The position numbers and the translations under genes are program-made. Below the pieces are notes generated by a model. It did not search any database, was not told the origin of the DNA, and saw only the letters and a program-made list of their open reading frames with translations. 64,000 nt of DNA, from NCBI GenBank assembly GCA_948144175.1, contig CANXME010002181.1, forward strand, positions 1,550,001-1,614,000, given 5' to 3'. Below, piece after piece: positions 20,882 to 31,500 of this stretch (position 1 is the stretch's first letter; each line of letters begins with the position of its first letter). The stretch comes from Closterium sp. NIES-65 (lineage: Eukaryota > Streptophyta > Zygnematophyceae > Desmidiales > Closteriaceae).

Positions 20882-21258
20882 TGTCAGTAGAGCTACACTG
20901 TGAGATCCCCGATCGATCCTAGGGGGGGTTACAGGCGCGTTTGCCTGGGGGGTTATGGGCGCACTGACCCGCTACTGAAACAAGCCCTTCTATCCCAATG
21001 GTCTAGTGGTTGGGATTTTGACATGGTATCAGAGCGGTCTCGGGTTCGAATCCCGGTGTATGCACATGTTGGCCGTTGCCACTGTGCTCAGTCCTGGGCC
21101 TCCCAGTGTGGGGGGGTGTCAGTAGAGCTACACTGTGAGATCCCCGATCGATCCTAGGGGGGGTTACAGGCGCGTTTGCCTGGGGGGTTATGGGCGCACT
21201 GACCCGCTACTGAAACAAGCCCTTCTATCCCAATGGTCTAGTGGTTGGGATTTTGACA
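20882..21258 (+). mobile_element. TRIM (terminal-repeat retrotransposon in miniature), 377 bp
   Basis: Terminal direct repeats of 142 bp, identical by eye, at 20882-21023 and 21117-21258, beginning TGTCAGTAGAG and ending TTTTGACA. The target duplication AGGAG lies at 20877-20881 and 21259-21263. The 93-bp interior starts with a perfect 12-nt iMet PBS (TGGTATCAGAGC, 21024-21035) and ends with the purine tract GTGTGGGGGGG. There is no coding capacity, so it must borrow RT and integrase. It also carries an A-box-like TGGTCTAGTGG (20999-21009) and a B-box GGTTCGAATCC (21043-21053) at tRNA spacing. The identical repeats imply very recent insertion. Confidence 0.95.
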
Positions 21259-21263
21259 AGGAG

Positions 21264-23537
21264 AAGCTGAGCAGCCGAGTGATTTTCAGAAACTGCTGAC
21301 AGCGGTACCGCCTGAACTACAGGAGCTATTGAAACGGTACCCAGGGATTTTCCCCGACGACTTACCGGAAGGACTGCCACCTCAGCGGGCGCACGACCAT
21401 AGGATAGAGTTAGAGCCGGGGGCACAGCCAACTGTACAGCGCCAGTTCAGACTGACACAGCCGGAGCTCAACGAACTGAGGAAGCAGTTAGATTACCTGT
21501 TAGCGAAGGAGTTTATCCGACCGAGCTCGTCCCCGTTCGCCGCACCGATACTATTCACACCAAAAAAAGATGGAGGGTTTCGCATGTGCATCGATTACCG
21601 AGCGCTCAACAGGGTTACAGTGAAGTCACGATACCCCATTCCCCGCGCCGACGAACTGATCGACCAGCTGCGAACAGCACGGGTGTTCTCGAAGATAGAT
21701 TTACGGGGAGGTTACCACCAGATTAGAGTCGAACCATCGGACTGCGCCAAGACAACTTTTAGGACTAGGTACGGGTCGTTCGAGTATACCGTGATGCCTT
21801 TCGGGCTGACCAACGCACCTGCAACATTCCAGATGATCATGAACGAGGCGTTTAGACCACTTTTAGATAAGTGTGTGATAGTCTACCTCGACGACATTCT
21901 CGTCTACAGCCGCGATAAGCAGCAGCATTTAGCGGACCTGGAAGCAGTGTTTAAAATTTTAGAGGAGCATCGGTTATTGACCAAGGGGTCTAAGTGCGAG
22001 TTCTTTCAGGATACGTTAGAATTTTTGGGGCACGTTATTTCGGAGGCTGGGGTTGAGATTGACCCGAAGAAGCTGGATACGGTCAAAGCTTGGCACCCCC
22101 CGACAAACATCACGGAGCTGCAGAGTTTTTTGGGTTTTGTTAATTACGTCCGTCGGTTCGTCCCCAACATGGCACGCTTAACTGCCCCACTGACGGATCT
22201 ACTACGGAAAGGGGTCGTTTTTACGTGGGGGGAGAAAGAGCATGCTGCCTTCTCTACCCTGAAAAATGTTCTCTGTTCACCGCCTGTCCTGCGCATTGCC
22301 GACCCACACCGCCCATTCGAAGTCATTACCGACGCAAGCGACATCGCCATCGGAGCCGTACTGCTACAGGATTTCGGGAACGGCCTACAGCCTATCGCAT
22401 ACGAATCACGAAAGCTGCACCCACCTGAGAAGAACTACCCGATACACGATCGCGAAATGTTTGCGATCGTGCATGCGTTCAAAGTGTGGCGCTGTTACTT
22501 GACCGGCGCAGACGTGACAGTACGGACAGACCACCGATCACTACAGTATCTCCGCGCACAACCCCACCTCAACCCACGACAGATCCGCTGGCTCGACTTT
22601 CTAGAGTCGAATTTCCATTACACGGTCACCTACAAAAAGGGAGCGTCCAACATTGCCGACGCACTGACCCGCCCCACTGCCCAAATCCACGCAATACTAC
22701 TCGCCCAGACTAGCCCACTACTGACAGGACTATTTACCCACGGATATCAAACAGACCCATTCTTCACCGGAGGCAATTCGCAGCAGTTCGCAGCAGCACG
22801 AGGGGTCTATCACGTAAAAACCGGGACCGACCGCATTTGGGTACCCGGGTATACACTACTACGGGAATTACTGTTACAGGAGGCACACGACGGAGTTACC
22901 TCGGGACATTTTGGGGTAGAAAAAACACGGCAGCAGCTGCAGCGGTATTATTACTGGCCAGAAATGTTGACCGACATCCAACGACACGTAGCGTCGTGTC
23001 CCACCTGCCAGGTCATGAAATCATCACGGAAGCGGCCGGCAGGACAGTTGCAGCCGATTCCACCCCCAGAGCGTGCTTGGCAGCAGGTGACGATGGATTT
23101 CGTCACGGGGTTACCGGCCGGGGCGAGTGGGAACGACGCGATCCTGGTCGTCGTCGATCGACTGACGAAAATGGCACATTTCGCAGCTTGCAAGAAATCA
23201 ATCAAAGCCGAAGAAACAGCCCGCCTCTTCATCGCCACCGTTGTTCGCCTCCACGGGATACCATCGGCAATTATCAGCGACCGCGACACGAAATTCACCA
23301 GCAACTTCTGGCGGAACCTGTGGCAGCAGTTTGGCACGCGACTACAGTTCAGTTCTTCGTACCACCCCGAAACGGACGGACAGACAGAACGGACAAACCA
23401 GACCATGGAGCAGCTCATCCGGGCCACGTGCGACGACCCGAACACGTGGGAACAGCAACTACCACTCATTGAATTCGCGTACAACAATTCGCCCTCCGCC
23501 ACGACCCAACAGTCACCGTTTTACCTGAACTACGGAC
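21264..23537 (+). CDS. pol: Pol polyprotein of the gypsy chromovirus, segment 2: reverse transcriptase, RNase H, integrase
   Basis: RT starts near KQLDYLLAKEFIRPSSSPFAA and has FRMCIDYRALN, KIDLRGGYHQIR, VMPFGLTNAPATF and the catalytic YLDDIL (about 21883). FLGFVNYVRRF closes the thumb region. RNase H has ITDASDIAIGAVL, a central Glu in YPIHDREMFAIV and TDHRSLQYL. Integrase has the zinc-binding HDGVTSGHFGVEKT...HVASCPTCQ and all three catalytic acids: MDFVTGLP, ISDRDTKF and PETDGQTERTN. The segment is cut after YLNYG by LARD copy B (1,303 bp plus a 5-bp duplication, a multiple of three); the frame continues at 24846. No internal stop was seen. Confidence 0.95.
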
Positions 23538-24840
23538 TGTCGAAATTGAGAACGAGAGTTAAAGTGTAGATTAATCTAGGGCCTAGGCTTAGTAGCCTAG
23601 GCCCTACTTGAATGTCGAGCGGGTTGCTCCTAGGGGAGAGTATCGAGTGAGTTGAGAAAAGTTGGGAGAATGTGTGCTTCACTATAGGGTTCGAAGTACA
23701 TATAGCAAAGGAAACACATAAGGTGCACCACCACACAAAGTTTAAATAACTACACTAACTACAGCTACAGGCAGTTACAAATATAAGTTGACACTCCCCC
23801 ATAACTGCCTGCAGCAGGAGTATGTGCAGAATGCAACCTGCAGGTGTACACATGCAAAATAAAAGGCAAGCAATAGCAGGTAATGCAGGCGGGCTGACAC
23901 TAAGTGGTCACCCCCTCCATCTCCTCACCCTCCTCCTTCCCCTCCCCCACACTGCTGCAGGAGCAGCAGAGAAGGGGGGAAGAGAGGAGAGGTAGAGGGA
24001 TGGCTGCATGTTGCCTCACACCCGCCACCCGGGTACCACTCCCCCTGCTCCCCCACATCCTCACACCCTCCCCCCCCAGCGGCAGCTGCAGCGGTGGGAC
24101 TGAAAGAAGGAGGAGGGGAAGGGAGAGAGTTGACCCCACACTCCAACACCCTCCACCCCCATACCCTCCTCCCCACGGCTGCAGGGAGACAAAGGAAGAA
24201 GGGGGTGGGAAGGAAGAAAGCCGCAGAGCGACGAAAAGGTGTCGGTGCAGATGGGTCAGGGGCGGCTTCAGGGAGAGCAGGGGCGGAAAGGCCCGTCGCG
24301 TGCCAGTGCCACGGGGCGCACGACGGGTAGTAGAAGAAAAAGGGCCCGATCGTGCGCCTAGGGGCGCACGACGAGCAGGGCACCATCGTGTGCCACGGGG
24401 CGCACGATGGGCAGATGAAGGGCACCGTCGCGTGCCTCGGGGCGTGCGACGGGCAGAGTAGGAGTCACACACCCGTGGGCGGGACTAAGTAAAAATCGTC
24501 ACGCGCCCTAGGCGCGCGACCGAAAAATCATAGCGGAAGCGTAGGGCGGGCCCACAGGCCAGGTCGTAAAAAGCTCCGATAACATGTCGAAATTGAGAAC
24601 GAGAGTTAAAGTGTAGATTAATCTAGGGCCTAGGCTTAGTAGCCTAGGCCCTACTTGAATGTCGAGCGGGTTGCTCCTAGGGGAGAGTATCGAGTGAGTT
24701 GAGAAAAGTTGGGAGAATGTGTGCTTCACTATAGGGTTCGAAGTACATATAGCAAAGGAAACACATAAGGTGCACCACCACACAAAGTTTAAATAACTAC
24801 ACTAACTACAGCTACAGGCAGTTACAAATATAAGTTGACA
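23538..24840 (-). mobile_element. Non-autonomous LTR retrotransposon (LARD-like), copy B, inside the chromovirus
   Basis: Same family as 14846-16307 but on the minus strand. LTRs of 256 bp, identical by eye, at 23538-23793 and 24585-24840; on its own strand they begin TGTCAACTTATA and end TTTCGACA. A PBS-like TGTTATCGGAGC follows the 5' LTR (24584-24573), and TTATGGGGGAG precedes the 3' LTR. The target duplication CGGAC lies at 23533-23537 and 24841-24845. The interior has no gag or pol, only GC-rich repeats of the type GTGCGCCCCGTGGCA and a block shared with copy A. Identical LTRs mean it is younger than its host chromovirus. Confidence 0.93.
23578..23605 (-). other. Conserved LTR hairpin (copy B)
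   Basis: AGGGCCTAGGCT, loop TAGT, AGCCTAGGCCCT: a 12-bp perfect stem, repeated in the second LTR at 24625-24652 and matching the hairpin in copy A. It lies close to the 3' end of the LTR on the element's own strand. Confidence 0.75.
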
Positions 24841-24845
24841 CGGAC

Positions 24846-25462
24846 AGGACCCAACAGTACCCATGACCCCAAATCCCGACAATCCAGTCCCACGCGCACA
24901 ACAGTTCGCCGAGATTTTGCAAGCAGCACGGACCAGGGCAACAGACGCAATTAAAAAAGCCAACATCATCGCTAAGCGCAACGCCGATCGCCACCGCCGA
25001 CCTGTCACTTACCAGCCAGACGACCTAGTACTACTCGATACTCAGAACCTCCGCTTGCCCATCACTCCAAAACTTCGCCCCCGATATTGTGGGCCATTTC
25101 GCATCAGCCACATGATCACACCCGTCACCGCCCACCTCCTCCTCCCTGCTGACTGGTACGTCAGCCCGTCATTCCACGTCAGCCTACTTCGCCCTTACAT
25201 CCCATCCACGAGCCAACTGCCACGAAATCGCCCAGCCAGCATGACACGCCCCCCAACCGAACCAATCATCACCCCTGAAAAAATCCTCAGCCACCGAGTC
25301 CGCGACCCTCGGGGAGCCCGAAGGATCGAGTTCCTAATTCGCTGGAAGGACCGAACGCCCACAGAAGACAACTGGGTCCCCCTGGATAAAATCGAGAACT
25401 ACCCTGTCTTCACCGAGTACCTGCGAAGCCGAAATTTCCGCGACGTCCATGCGCTCTCGTAA
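24846..25462 (+). CDS. pol: Pol polyprotein of the gypsy chromovirus, segment 3: integrase C-terminus and chromodomain
   Basis: Continues the integrase after LARD copy B with DPTVPMTPNPDNP, then a basic region (ANIIAKRNADRHRR) and the GPF-like integrase tail (LRPRYCGPFRISHMI). From about 25270 comes a chromodomain: ITPEKILSHRV, RRIEFLIRWKDRTPTEDNWVPL, ENYPVFTEYL. Aromatic and Trp positions expected for a chromodomain are present. In chromoviruses this domain steers integration toward marked heterochromatin, which fits the repeat-rich setting; that function is known for the family and inferred here. It ends with TAA at 25460-25462, 27 bp before the 3' LTR. Confidence 0.92.
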
Positions 25463-25489
25463 GAGGGGCCTCCTTGGGGAGGGGGGTAG

Positions 25490-25823
25490 TGTAAGGAAAA
25501 TTCCTTTTCCTTACTTCGCATCCCCGCTCAACGCGTACATCACTGTAGCACCTCAGTCAGCACCGTTACCACTCACATCAATAATCCGCCCGCCATTTTT
25601 CGCATGTCGCACCCCGACCCCACGGCTCGGGGGTAACCCGCGCTCCGGACCTCCGCCTCGACACTTTTCCCAACCTCAGTCCCAGGCCCGTCGCGCGACA
25701 ACCACAGTCCATTACCGTTACCACTATAGTTTCGCTATATAATCCTTCGCTCATGCCTTCGCTCATTGTACTCTTGTTTAGATAGTGCAATCTTCGTTCG
25801 CTCACTCCATTGCACCCGTAACA
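25490..25823 (+). repeat. 3' LTR of the gypsy chromovirus
   Basis: 334 bp, differing from the 5' LTR at two sites (ACTCACATC for ACTCGCATC; TTTAGATAG for TTTCGATAG). Preceded by the polypurine tract GGGGAGGGGGGTAG (25476-25489) and followed by the GGCTA target duplication. Confidence 0.95.
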
Positions 25824-25828
25824 GGCTA

Positions 25829-27809
25829 CTTGTTCAGCACGAGATGGTCAGTATTTCCTTCAACGTAGGACTCACCAGCATTCTGGCAAAGACGATTTCT
25901 TTTAGCGTAGCCATCTAGCGGGGATGGTAAGGCAATTTTGCTACTTTTTCATTGTCCATATCGTTCTTCGGCCTTTTTAGGGCAACATTATCAACACAGA
26001 GCCGACCTATCACCACAGAGCACCTCGAACAGGTGTCCGCCCGCTTCTTCCGTGCCGCATTACGAATGCCTCACAGTCTTCGCGGGCATAGCAGCATCGA
26101 GTCGCTTCCGAGTCCCAAATGCCCTACATTCTTCGGTCCAGCACCTCCCTCTTCGGCCTTTCGTCTTCGATGGTGCCTGTCAGCGCCGCTGTCCCTAACG
26201 TGCTCGATAGGAGTGTCGTGGTGTGACCCGACCCACCTCTCCTTTGAGCCGCCTAAAGTCAATTCTATTAGCCCCTGTCACGACTAGTTACGTGTCTGTC
26301 TTCCTTCCGGTTGCAGATTTTTATCCTCCATTGGTCGCGTATACGTAGATTTTTATCCTCCATTTTTATCTACGGCAGTAGCAGCATCCCTGCCTACGGA
26401 TATAGCGAACGGAAGGGCAGAGACGTCTCCGTAACGGACCCACATTTTCGAGCTCAGTTGGAATATGAGGAGTCGTAATTTAGATTCAGCCTTAGGAGAG
26501 CGACTGAGAAGACGGAACCGCGGTATAAGGAGGCGAGTTGTTCGAGCGAAGGCGGATGGTGCGAGCGAAGGCGGTGACTTTAAGTTCTCTGCTTCTAATT
26601 GCGGCTCGGCGGCGACCGACAGCGAAGCCACAGGTTCCGTGAAACCCAATCGGCCACGCGATGGTGGCGAGATTAACGACGCAGGTAGCAAGCGTTGCGG
26701 CAGGCGGGGAGACGGGTGGGGACACCGCTAAGCAGCGCAAGCAGCGCAAGCGCCGGCGCTGGCGGCGGCAGTGGCGGGGGGCGAAAGAGAGCGGGATGGA
26801 GGGAGGGGGCAGTGAAGGGGGGATGATGGGGCATCACTGATGGGGTTGGCTGAGTCCATCGAGGATCCGCATAACGTTACCACAGATGGGTGGGGTGCGG
26901 TTGACAAGCTGGAAATTGCCAAGGTGAGAGTCGACGTCACTGTGCAGTAGGGTTGTGTTTGAGAGTTGTGAGAGATTGGATATGTGCGGGAGAATCGGTG
27001 AGAGGTGTCCGTGGGGTAGGGGGGCGTGTGAGAAGGAGGTAAAGGGGGGGAAGCTGATGGGGCTGGCGCAGGGAACGCGTTTGGCATTGGTGATGGTGGG
27101 AAGGGGTACGGCTAACAAGCTGGATATCGCCAAGGTGAGAGTCAGTGATGGGTGGGGGCAGGTGGAAATGTGGATATCGCCACGGTGAGGAGTCAGTGAT
27201 CAGTCGGAGAGAGTGGCTGTGGGATGGTTGTTAGAGTGAGTGGAGGGAGCTGATGGGCAGGCCAGGTGAGCTGAGAAGGTGGTTGCAGCCAAGGTGAGAC
27301 TCCTTTTTCCCCATCCCTCCTCAATCACCTCCCCTCCCCTCCCAAGCTCTGATTCCCGCTTCCCACCCAGCCCCTAATCGCATCTCCCTCGCATTCATGT
27401 ATCCCACATGCACCGACTCGTGAGTCCCTGACATCTGCCCTACTGCTGAAGCATTTTACTCACCTGTCCCCTTCCTCTTAACCTCCCTCCCCAATTGTAC
27501 CCCTCCACTTCTCCCAGCTCCGCACCTGTCTCTCCTACATCCCTCCCCCCCAGCTCTTCATCTGCTTCTGTGGGCTGCTGAGGCTGCGCACTGTTCCCAA
27601 GTCCTGAATTGGCGCCCACAGTGGCGTCAGGGGGAACCTGTGCATTCTTCAACCTTCGGCCTGCTGAGTGCGCTTCTTGTCAAGGCTGCAAAACACCTTC
27701 CCTTCAACACCCATTACCCTCTTCCTTTCACCCCTCCTCCATCCCTCCGCCCACCAGCTTCCAACCTGCTTCTCCTACACCCACTTCTGACCCATCGACT
27801 TCTCACCCT
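25829..27809. other. Non-coding flank of the insertion cluster
   Basis: 25829 onward is the old target DNA that once continued from 18566-18600. Short ORFs up to about 110 codons show no recognisable domain. From about 26727 the sequence matches the module family at 1030-1460 (AAGCAGCGCAAGC, AGCTGGAAATTGCCAAGGTGAG, GGGCAGGCCAGGTGAG). No gene is supported. Confidence 0.55.
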
Positions 27810-27916
27810 GTGAACAGCACAGTGGTTTATGAGAGGGATGTGGGAACCATTACATCGACTTCTCACCCTACAGCAATGGTTCCCACATCCCTCTCATAAA
27901 CCACTGTGCTGTTCAC
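27810..27916. repeat. Perfect 42-bp inverted repeat with 23-nt loop
   Basis: Left arm 27810-27851 (starts GTGAACAGCACAGTGG), loop 27852-27874, right arm 27875-27916. The arms are exact complements. The right arm resembles 5750-5800 in a homologous module, so the left arm is probably a recent inverted copy. Confidence 0.95.
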
Positions 27917-28440
27917 CCTTTCCCCCTTCTCCCCTCCCATCCCCCCTCAGCTCCGCACCTGCTTCTCCCACACCGACTGCTGCTCCACGGAGTTCTCCAG
28001 GGAACAGCGCACTCTTCCCTGCTACAGCAGCACGGCAGAGGCTGCAGGCGAAGCTGGGCGGGGCTGCTGGTTGCCCCGTGGCAGTTTTTGAAGGCGGACG
28101 AGCAGAGGGAGGAGGGGGTGAGTGAGTGGTGGTGGGCTGGGCTCTTTGATGCTTGCGATTCACTAGGTGGGTCACGGATGAGGCGAGGCTGGGCGTGGCT
28201 GCTGCGGGTCACCTTTAGAGAGGCTACTGGGTGTCTGCCAGCAGCTTATGGTCACCGAGGTTTGCATCCTCAAAGATGAGTAGCGGGAGAAGGAGGTGTG
28301 TGTTGCGCATGGGTCAGCGGCGGGTCAGTGGCGGGTCAGTGGCGGGTCAGCGGGTGGTTCAGCTGTGTTTGAGGTTGTTCCGCGAGAGGCTACACGTGCC
28401 TTCGTGCTTCCTGCATGCCCTGCAGATGCTTCGCAGCTTG
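27917..28440. other. Non-coding repeat module
   Basis: Carries the recurring module with AGCTCCGCACCTGCTTCTCC, CCGTGGCAGTTTTTGAAGG and GACGAGCAGAGGGAGGAGG motifs, seen also near 2290-2520, 5690-6110 and 29080-29210. No gene seen. Confidence 0.55.
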
Positions 28441-28590
28441 CCTCGTGCTTGATTGCCCTGTGCCTGAATGCCTCGTGCTTGATTGCCCTGTGCCTGAATG
28501 CCTCGTGCTTGATTGCCCTGTGCCTGAATGCCTCGTGCTTGATTGCCCTGTGCCTGAATGCCTCGTGCTTGATTGCCCTGTGCCTGAATG
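28441..28590. repeat. 30-bp tandem repeat, five exact copies
   Basis: The unit starts CCTCGTGCTTGATTGCC and ends CTGTGCCTGAATG. Copies start at 28441, 28471, 28501, 28531 and 28561 and are identical, followed by a degenerate sixth. The unit length is a multiple of three, so fortuitous ORFs cross it. Confidence 0.95.
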
Positions 28591-31500
28591 CCCTGTTCCT
28601 GGATGCCCTGCAGCTGTGCTATTGACCCAAGGTGGTAAGGTGGGATTTACCATTCCCTTCTTCCCCTCGCATCACTTACCGCCTCCCTCTCTCTCACTCA
28701 CCTCACCGGCCTGTCCCATTGGTCCCTCTTCTTCCGATCACTCACCAGGTGCGCATATGCAACCATCACTCTCCATCATAATCCCCCATTCCCTTCCCCT
28801 TACACTTTCCATCCCCACCCCTTTCTCCATTCCCATCGTGTTTTCCATCCCCTCCCCTCCCACCCAGGGCCTCCCCCCCTCCGGTTCAACTTCAACGTCC
28901 CCATCCCCGTTGCCATCCGCCAGGTGTGCATGGTGCAGCCAGCAGCATTCATCACTCTTCTCCAATCCGCATATCCTGCAGGTGCGCTCTGAGTAAATAA
29001 TAGTGGGCTGGGTTGGGCTTCTTGATGGTTGTGAGTCTCCAGCAGATAACGAGTGAGCGTTGCTTGGGGGGGTGCTGGGTGTCTCGTGCTCATGGCAGTT
29101 TTTTTCCTCCGGGATGAGCAAAGGTTGAGGGAGGTGCGTGGTGGGAAGAACAAGGACTGCTTATGGGCCACCAAATAGTCACTAGTAGCGAGGTTGCTAG
29201 GTGCCGGCAGTTGTATTTTTGAAGGGCGAGCAGCGACAGAACTAGGTGCACGCTGTGAGAGGCATGGGTTGCATGTGGGTCAGTTGCATGTCACTCTTGG
29301 GTCAGTCTCGGGTGATCAGTTATCCTTGAGGTTTTGTTGGTCCAGACAAGCTGGAGGTTGATCCGTGAGAGGCTGAGTGCTCAGTGGCGGTTCATCCATG
29401 GGAGACTTATACATCTCTCAGCCACAGGGCACTCAGCCACAGGGCACTCAGCCTCCCACAGGGCACTAACCACATTCTCCCCTCCCCACCTTCCCCATTC
29501 CCGTCACCCACCGCCTCTCTCTCTCGATCACCTCACTGCCACTTCCCTCGTGCCCCTCCTGGGCTGTCCCACCGGCCTCTCCCTCTGCCCCCCCTTCTTA
29601 TTAGGTGTGAATAGTGCAGCCAGCAGCGTCCATAAATCACCGTCTCCCTATCACCAATCTCACCACTCTCTACCACTGCCCCACTCCTTCTTCCGATTCC
29701 GCCAGGTGCGCATCGTGCAAAAGTCACTCCCCATCACTGCCCCTGTACTTCCCCTTCCCCTTCCCTTCCCCTTTCCCATCCCCATCCCCTTCCCCATCCC
29801 CATCCCCTTCCCCATTTCCATCCCATTTACCTTACTATCCCCTCCACCTTCAACTTCCCCTTTCCCATCCTGATTCCCATCCCCATCCCCATTCCCATCG
29901 TCATCCTCCCCCTCTCCCCCACTTATCATCTGTGCATGGCGCAGGCAGCAGCATCCATCACTCACCGTTTCCCTCACCAGTCTCACCACTCTCGCCCTCT
30001 GTCCCCCCTTCTTCCGATCACCGCGACCATCACTTCCCATCATAGTCCCCCCATTCCCTCTCCCTTCCCTTTCCTTTTCCCATCCCAATCCCCATCCCCA
30101 TCCCCATCCCCATCCCCATCCCCATCCCCTTCTTTTTTCCCATCCCCTCACCCGTCAACGTCCCGCTCCCCTTCCCCATTCCCATCGCCACCCCCATCGT
30201 CATCCTACCCCTCCCCCTAATTATTAGGTGTGCATGGTGCAGCCAGTAGCATCCATCTCCGCTGGCCTCTCTTGCCGCTCTCGCTCCCTCCTCGCCTGCA
30301 TCGCCACCACTGTCACTCTCTCTGGCATCAGTCTCGGCCCCTGTGGCATTGGAAGCCGCCCCACAATGCTGCTGTAGGAGTTGTCAGTGATTGCTTCTCC
30401 ACACCCTCCCCTCTTCCCACATTCCCTCTCCCCCCATTTCCCTTTCCCCCCTTTCCCTCTCCCCCTATTCCCTCCCCATCCCTTCCCTCTCTCCATCCCT
30501 TTCCTCTCTCCATCCCTTCCCTCTCTCCATCCCTTCACTCTCTCCATCCCTTCCCTCTCTCCATCCCTTCCCTCTCTCCATCCCTTCCCTCTCTCCATCC
30601 CTTCCCTCTAACCCACTTCCCTCTCCCCCCTTTCCCTCTTCGGCTCTTTCCCTCTCCCGCCTTCCCTCTCCTGTCCTTATGGAGCATGAAGGTGGAGAGG
30701 CGTGACAGGGAAGAAGCACGCGATTTTTCGGTTGTCCTTACCTCAGCATGAGGTATGAGGCATGCGCCATGAGGCATAAGCCATAAGCCATCAGCGATGA
30801 GCCATAATGCTATACGATCAATCGCCCAAGGCAATGCCACTCCTCGCTCACCTCACCTCCCTGCAAGTGTGAGGATCACTACTGACACGGAAGGCGTTCA
30901 ACAGGTGCAACTCTAATCGGGCAAAGCACCTTTAATCCAAGACCTCCTTGTTGGTGGGCGGCACGGGTAAGTCCAGGCAGTATGAGGAAAGTAAGGCAGT
31001 ATGGTCAAAGCAAGCGTGGTAGATTAGATCTGGCTAATCCGAGCATTACTTTCTGTTTCCATTGCAGAATTCTGCAGGTTGCTTGCTTCTTGAGTGCAAG
31101 CTGTTTAGTGGTTATGATTGTATTTTTGCCGCCCTGCTGCAATGAGATTGCCACTTCTTCATAAGCCCTGCCCGACCACCAGCACCACCACCGCCATCCA
31201 TCGCCATCCACCGCCATCCATCGCCATCCATCGCCATCCATCGCCATCCATCGCCATCCATTGCCATCCATCGCCATCCATCGCCATCCACCGCCATCCA
31301 TCGCCATCCATCGCCATCCATCGCCATCCATCGCCATCCATCGCCATCACCAGCAATCTGAGTCTCACTATATGAGTTCCCTGCTCAACCATCACCATCT
31401 CTCTGTGGCTGGCAGGTGCAGGGTGGCTGCCATATCGGAGAACTTCCCTCTTTATTTTGTCTCACTATGGCTTGCAAATTGCAATGTACACGAGGCTGGA

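Larger units (their letters stand above)
18601..25823 (+). mobile_element. Full-length Ty3/gypsy chromovirus with two nested insertions
   Basis: 7,223 bp with 334-bp LTRs at both ends and the target duplication GGCTA at 18596-18600 and 25824-25828. The LTRs differ at only two positions by eye, so this is a young insertion. Order is LTR, PBS, gag, PR-RT-RNase H-INT-chromodomain, purine tract GGGGAGGGGGGTAG, LTR. Gag and pol are in different frames joined by a -1 frameshift signal. A TRIM (20882-21258) sits between PR and RT and a LARD (23538-24840, opposite strand) sits at the end of the integrase core. Apart from those insertions I saw no stop or frameshift in gag or pol. Confidence 0.95.

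Noticed and set aside
20990..21061. tRNA gene
   Set aside because: A and B boxes are at the right spacing, but acceptor and anticodon stems do not pair, so no cloverleaf forms.
30224..30840. Basic/Glu-Arg-Gly repeat ORFs on the minus strand
   Set aside because: Translation of the 17-bp CCCTTCCCTCTCTCCAT tandem repeat; compositional artefact.
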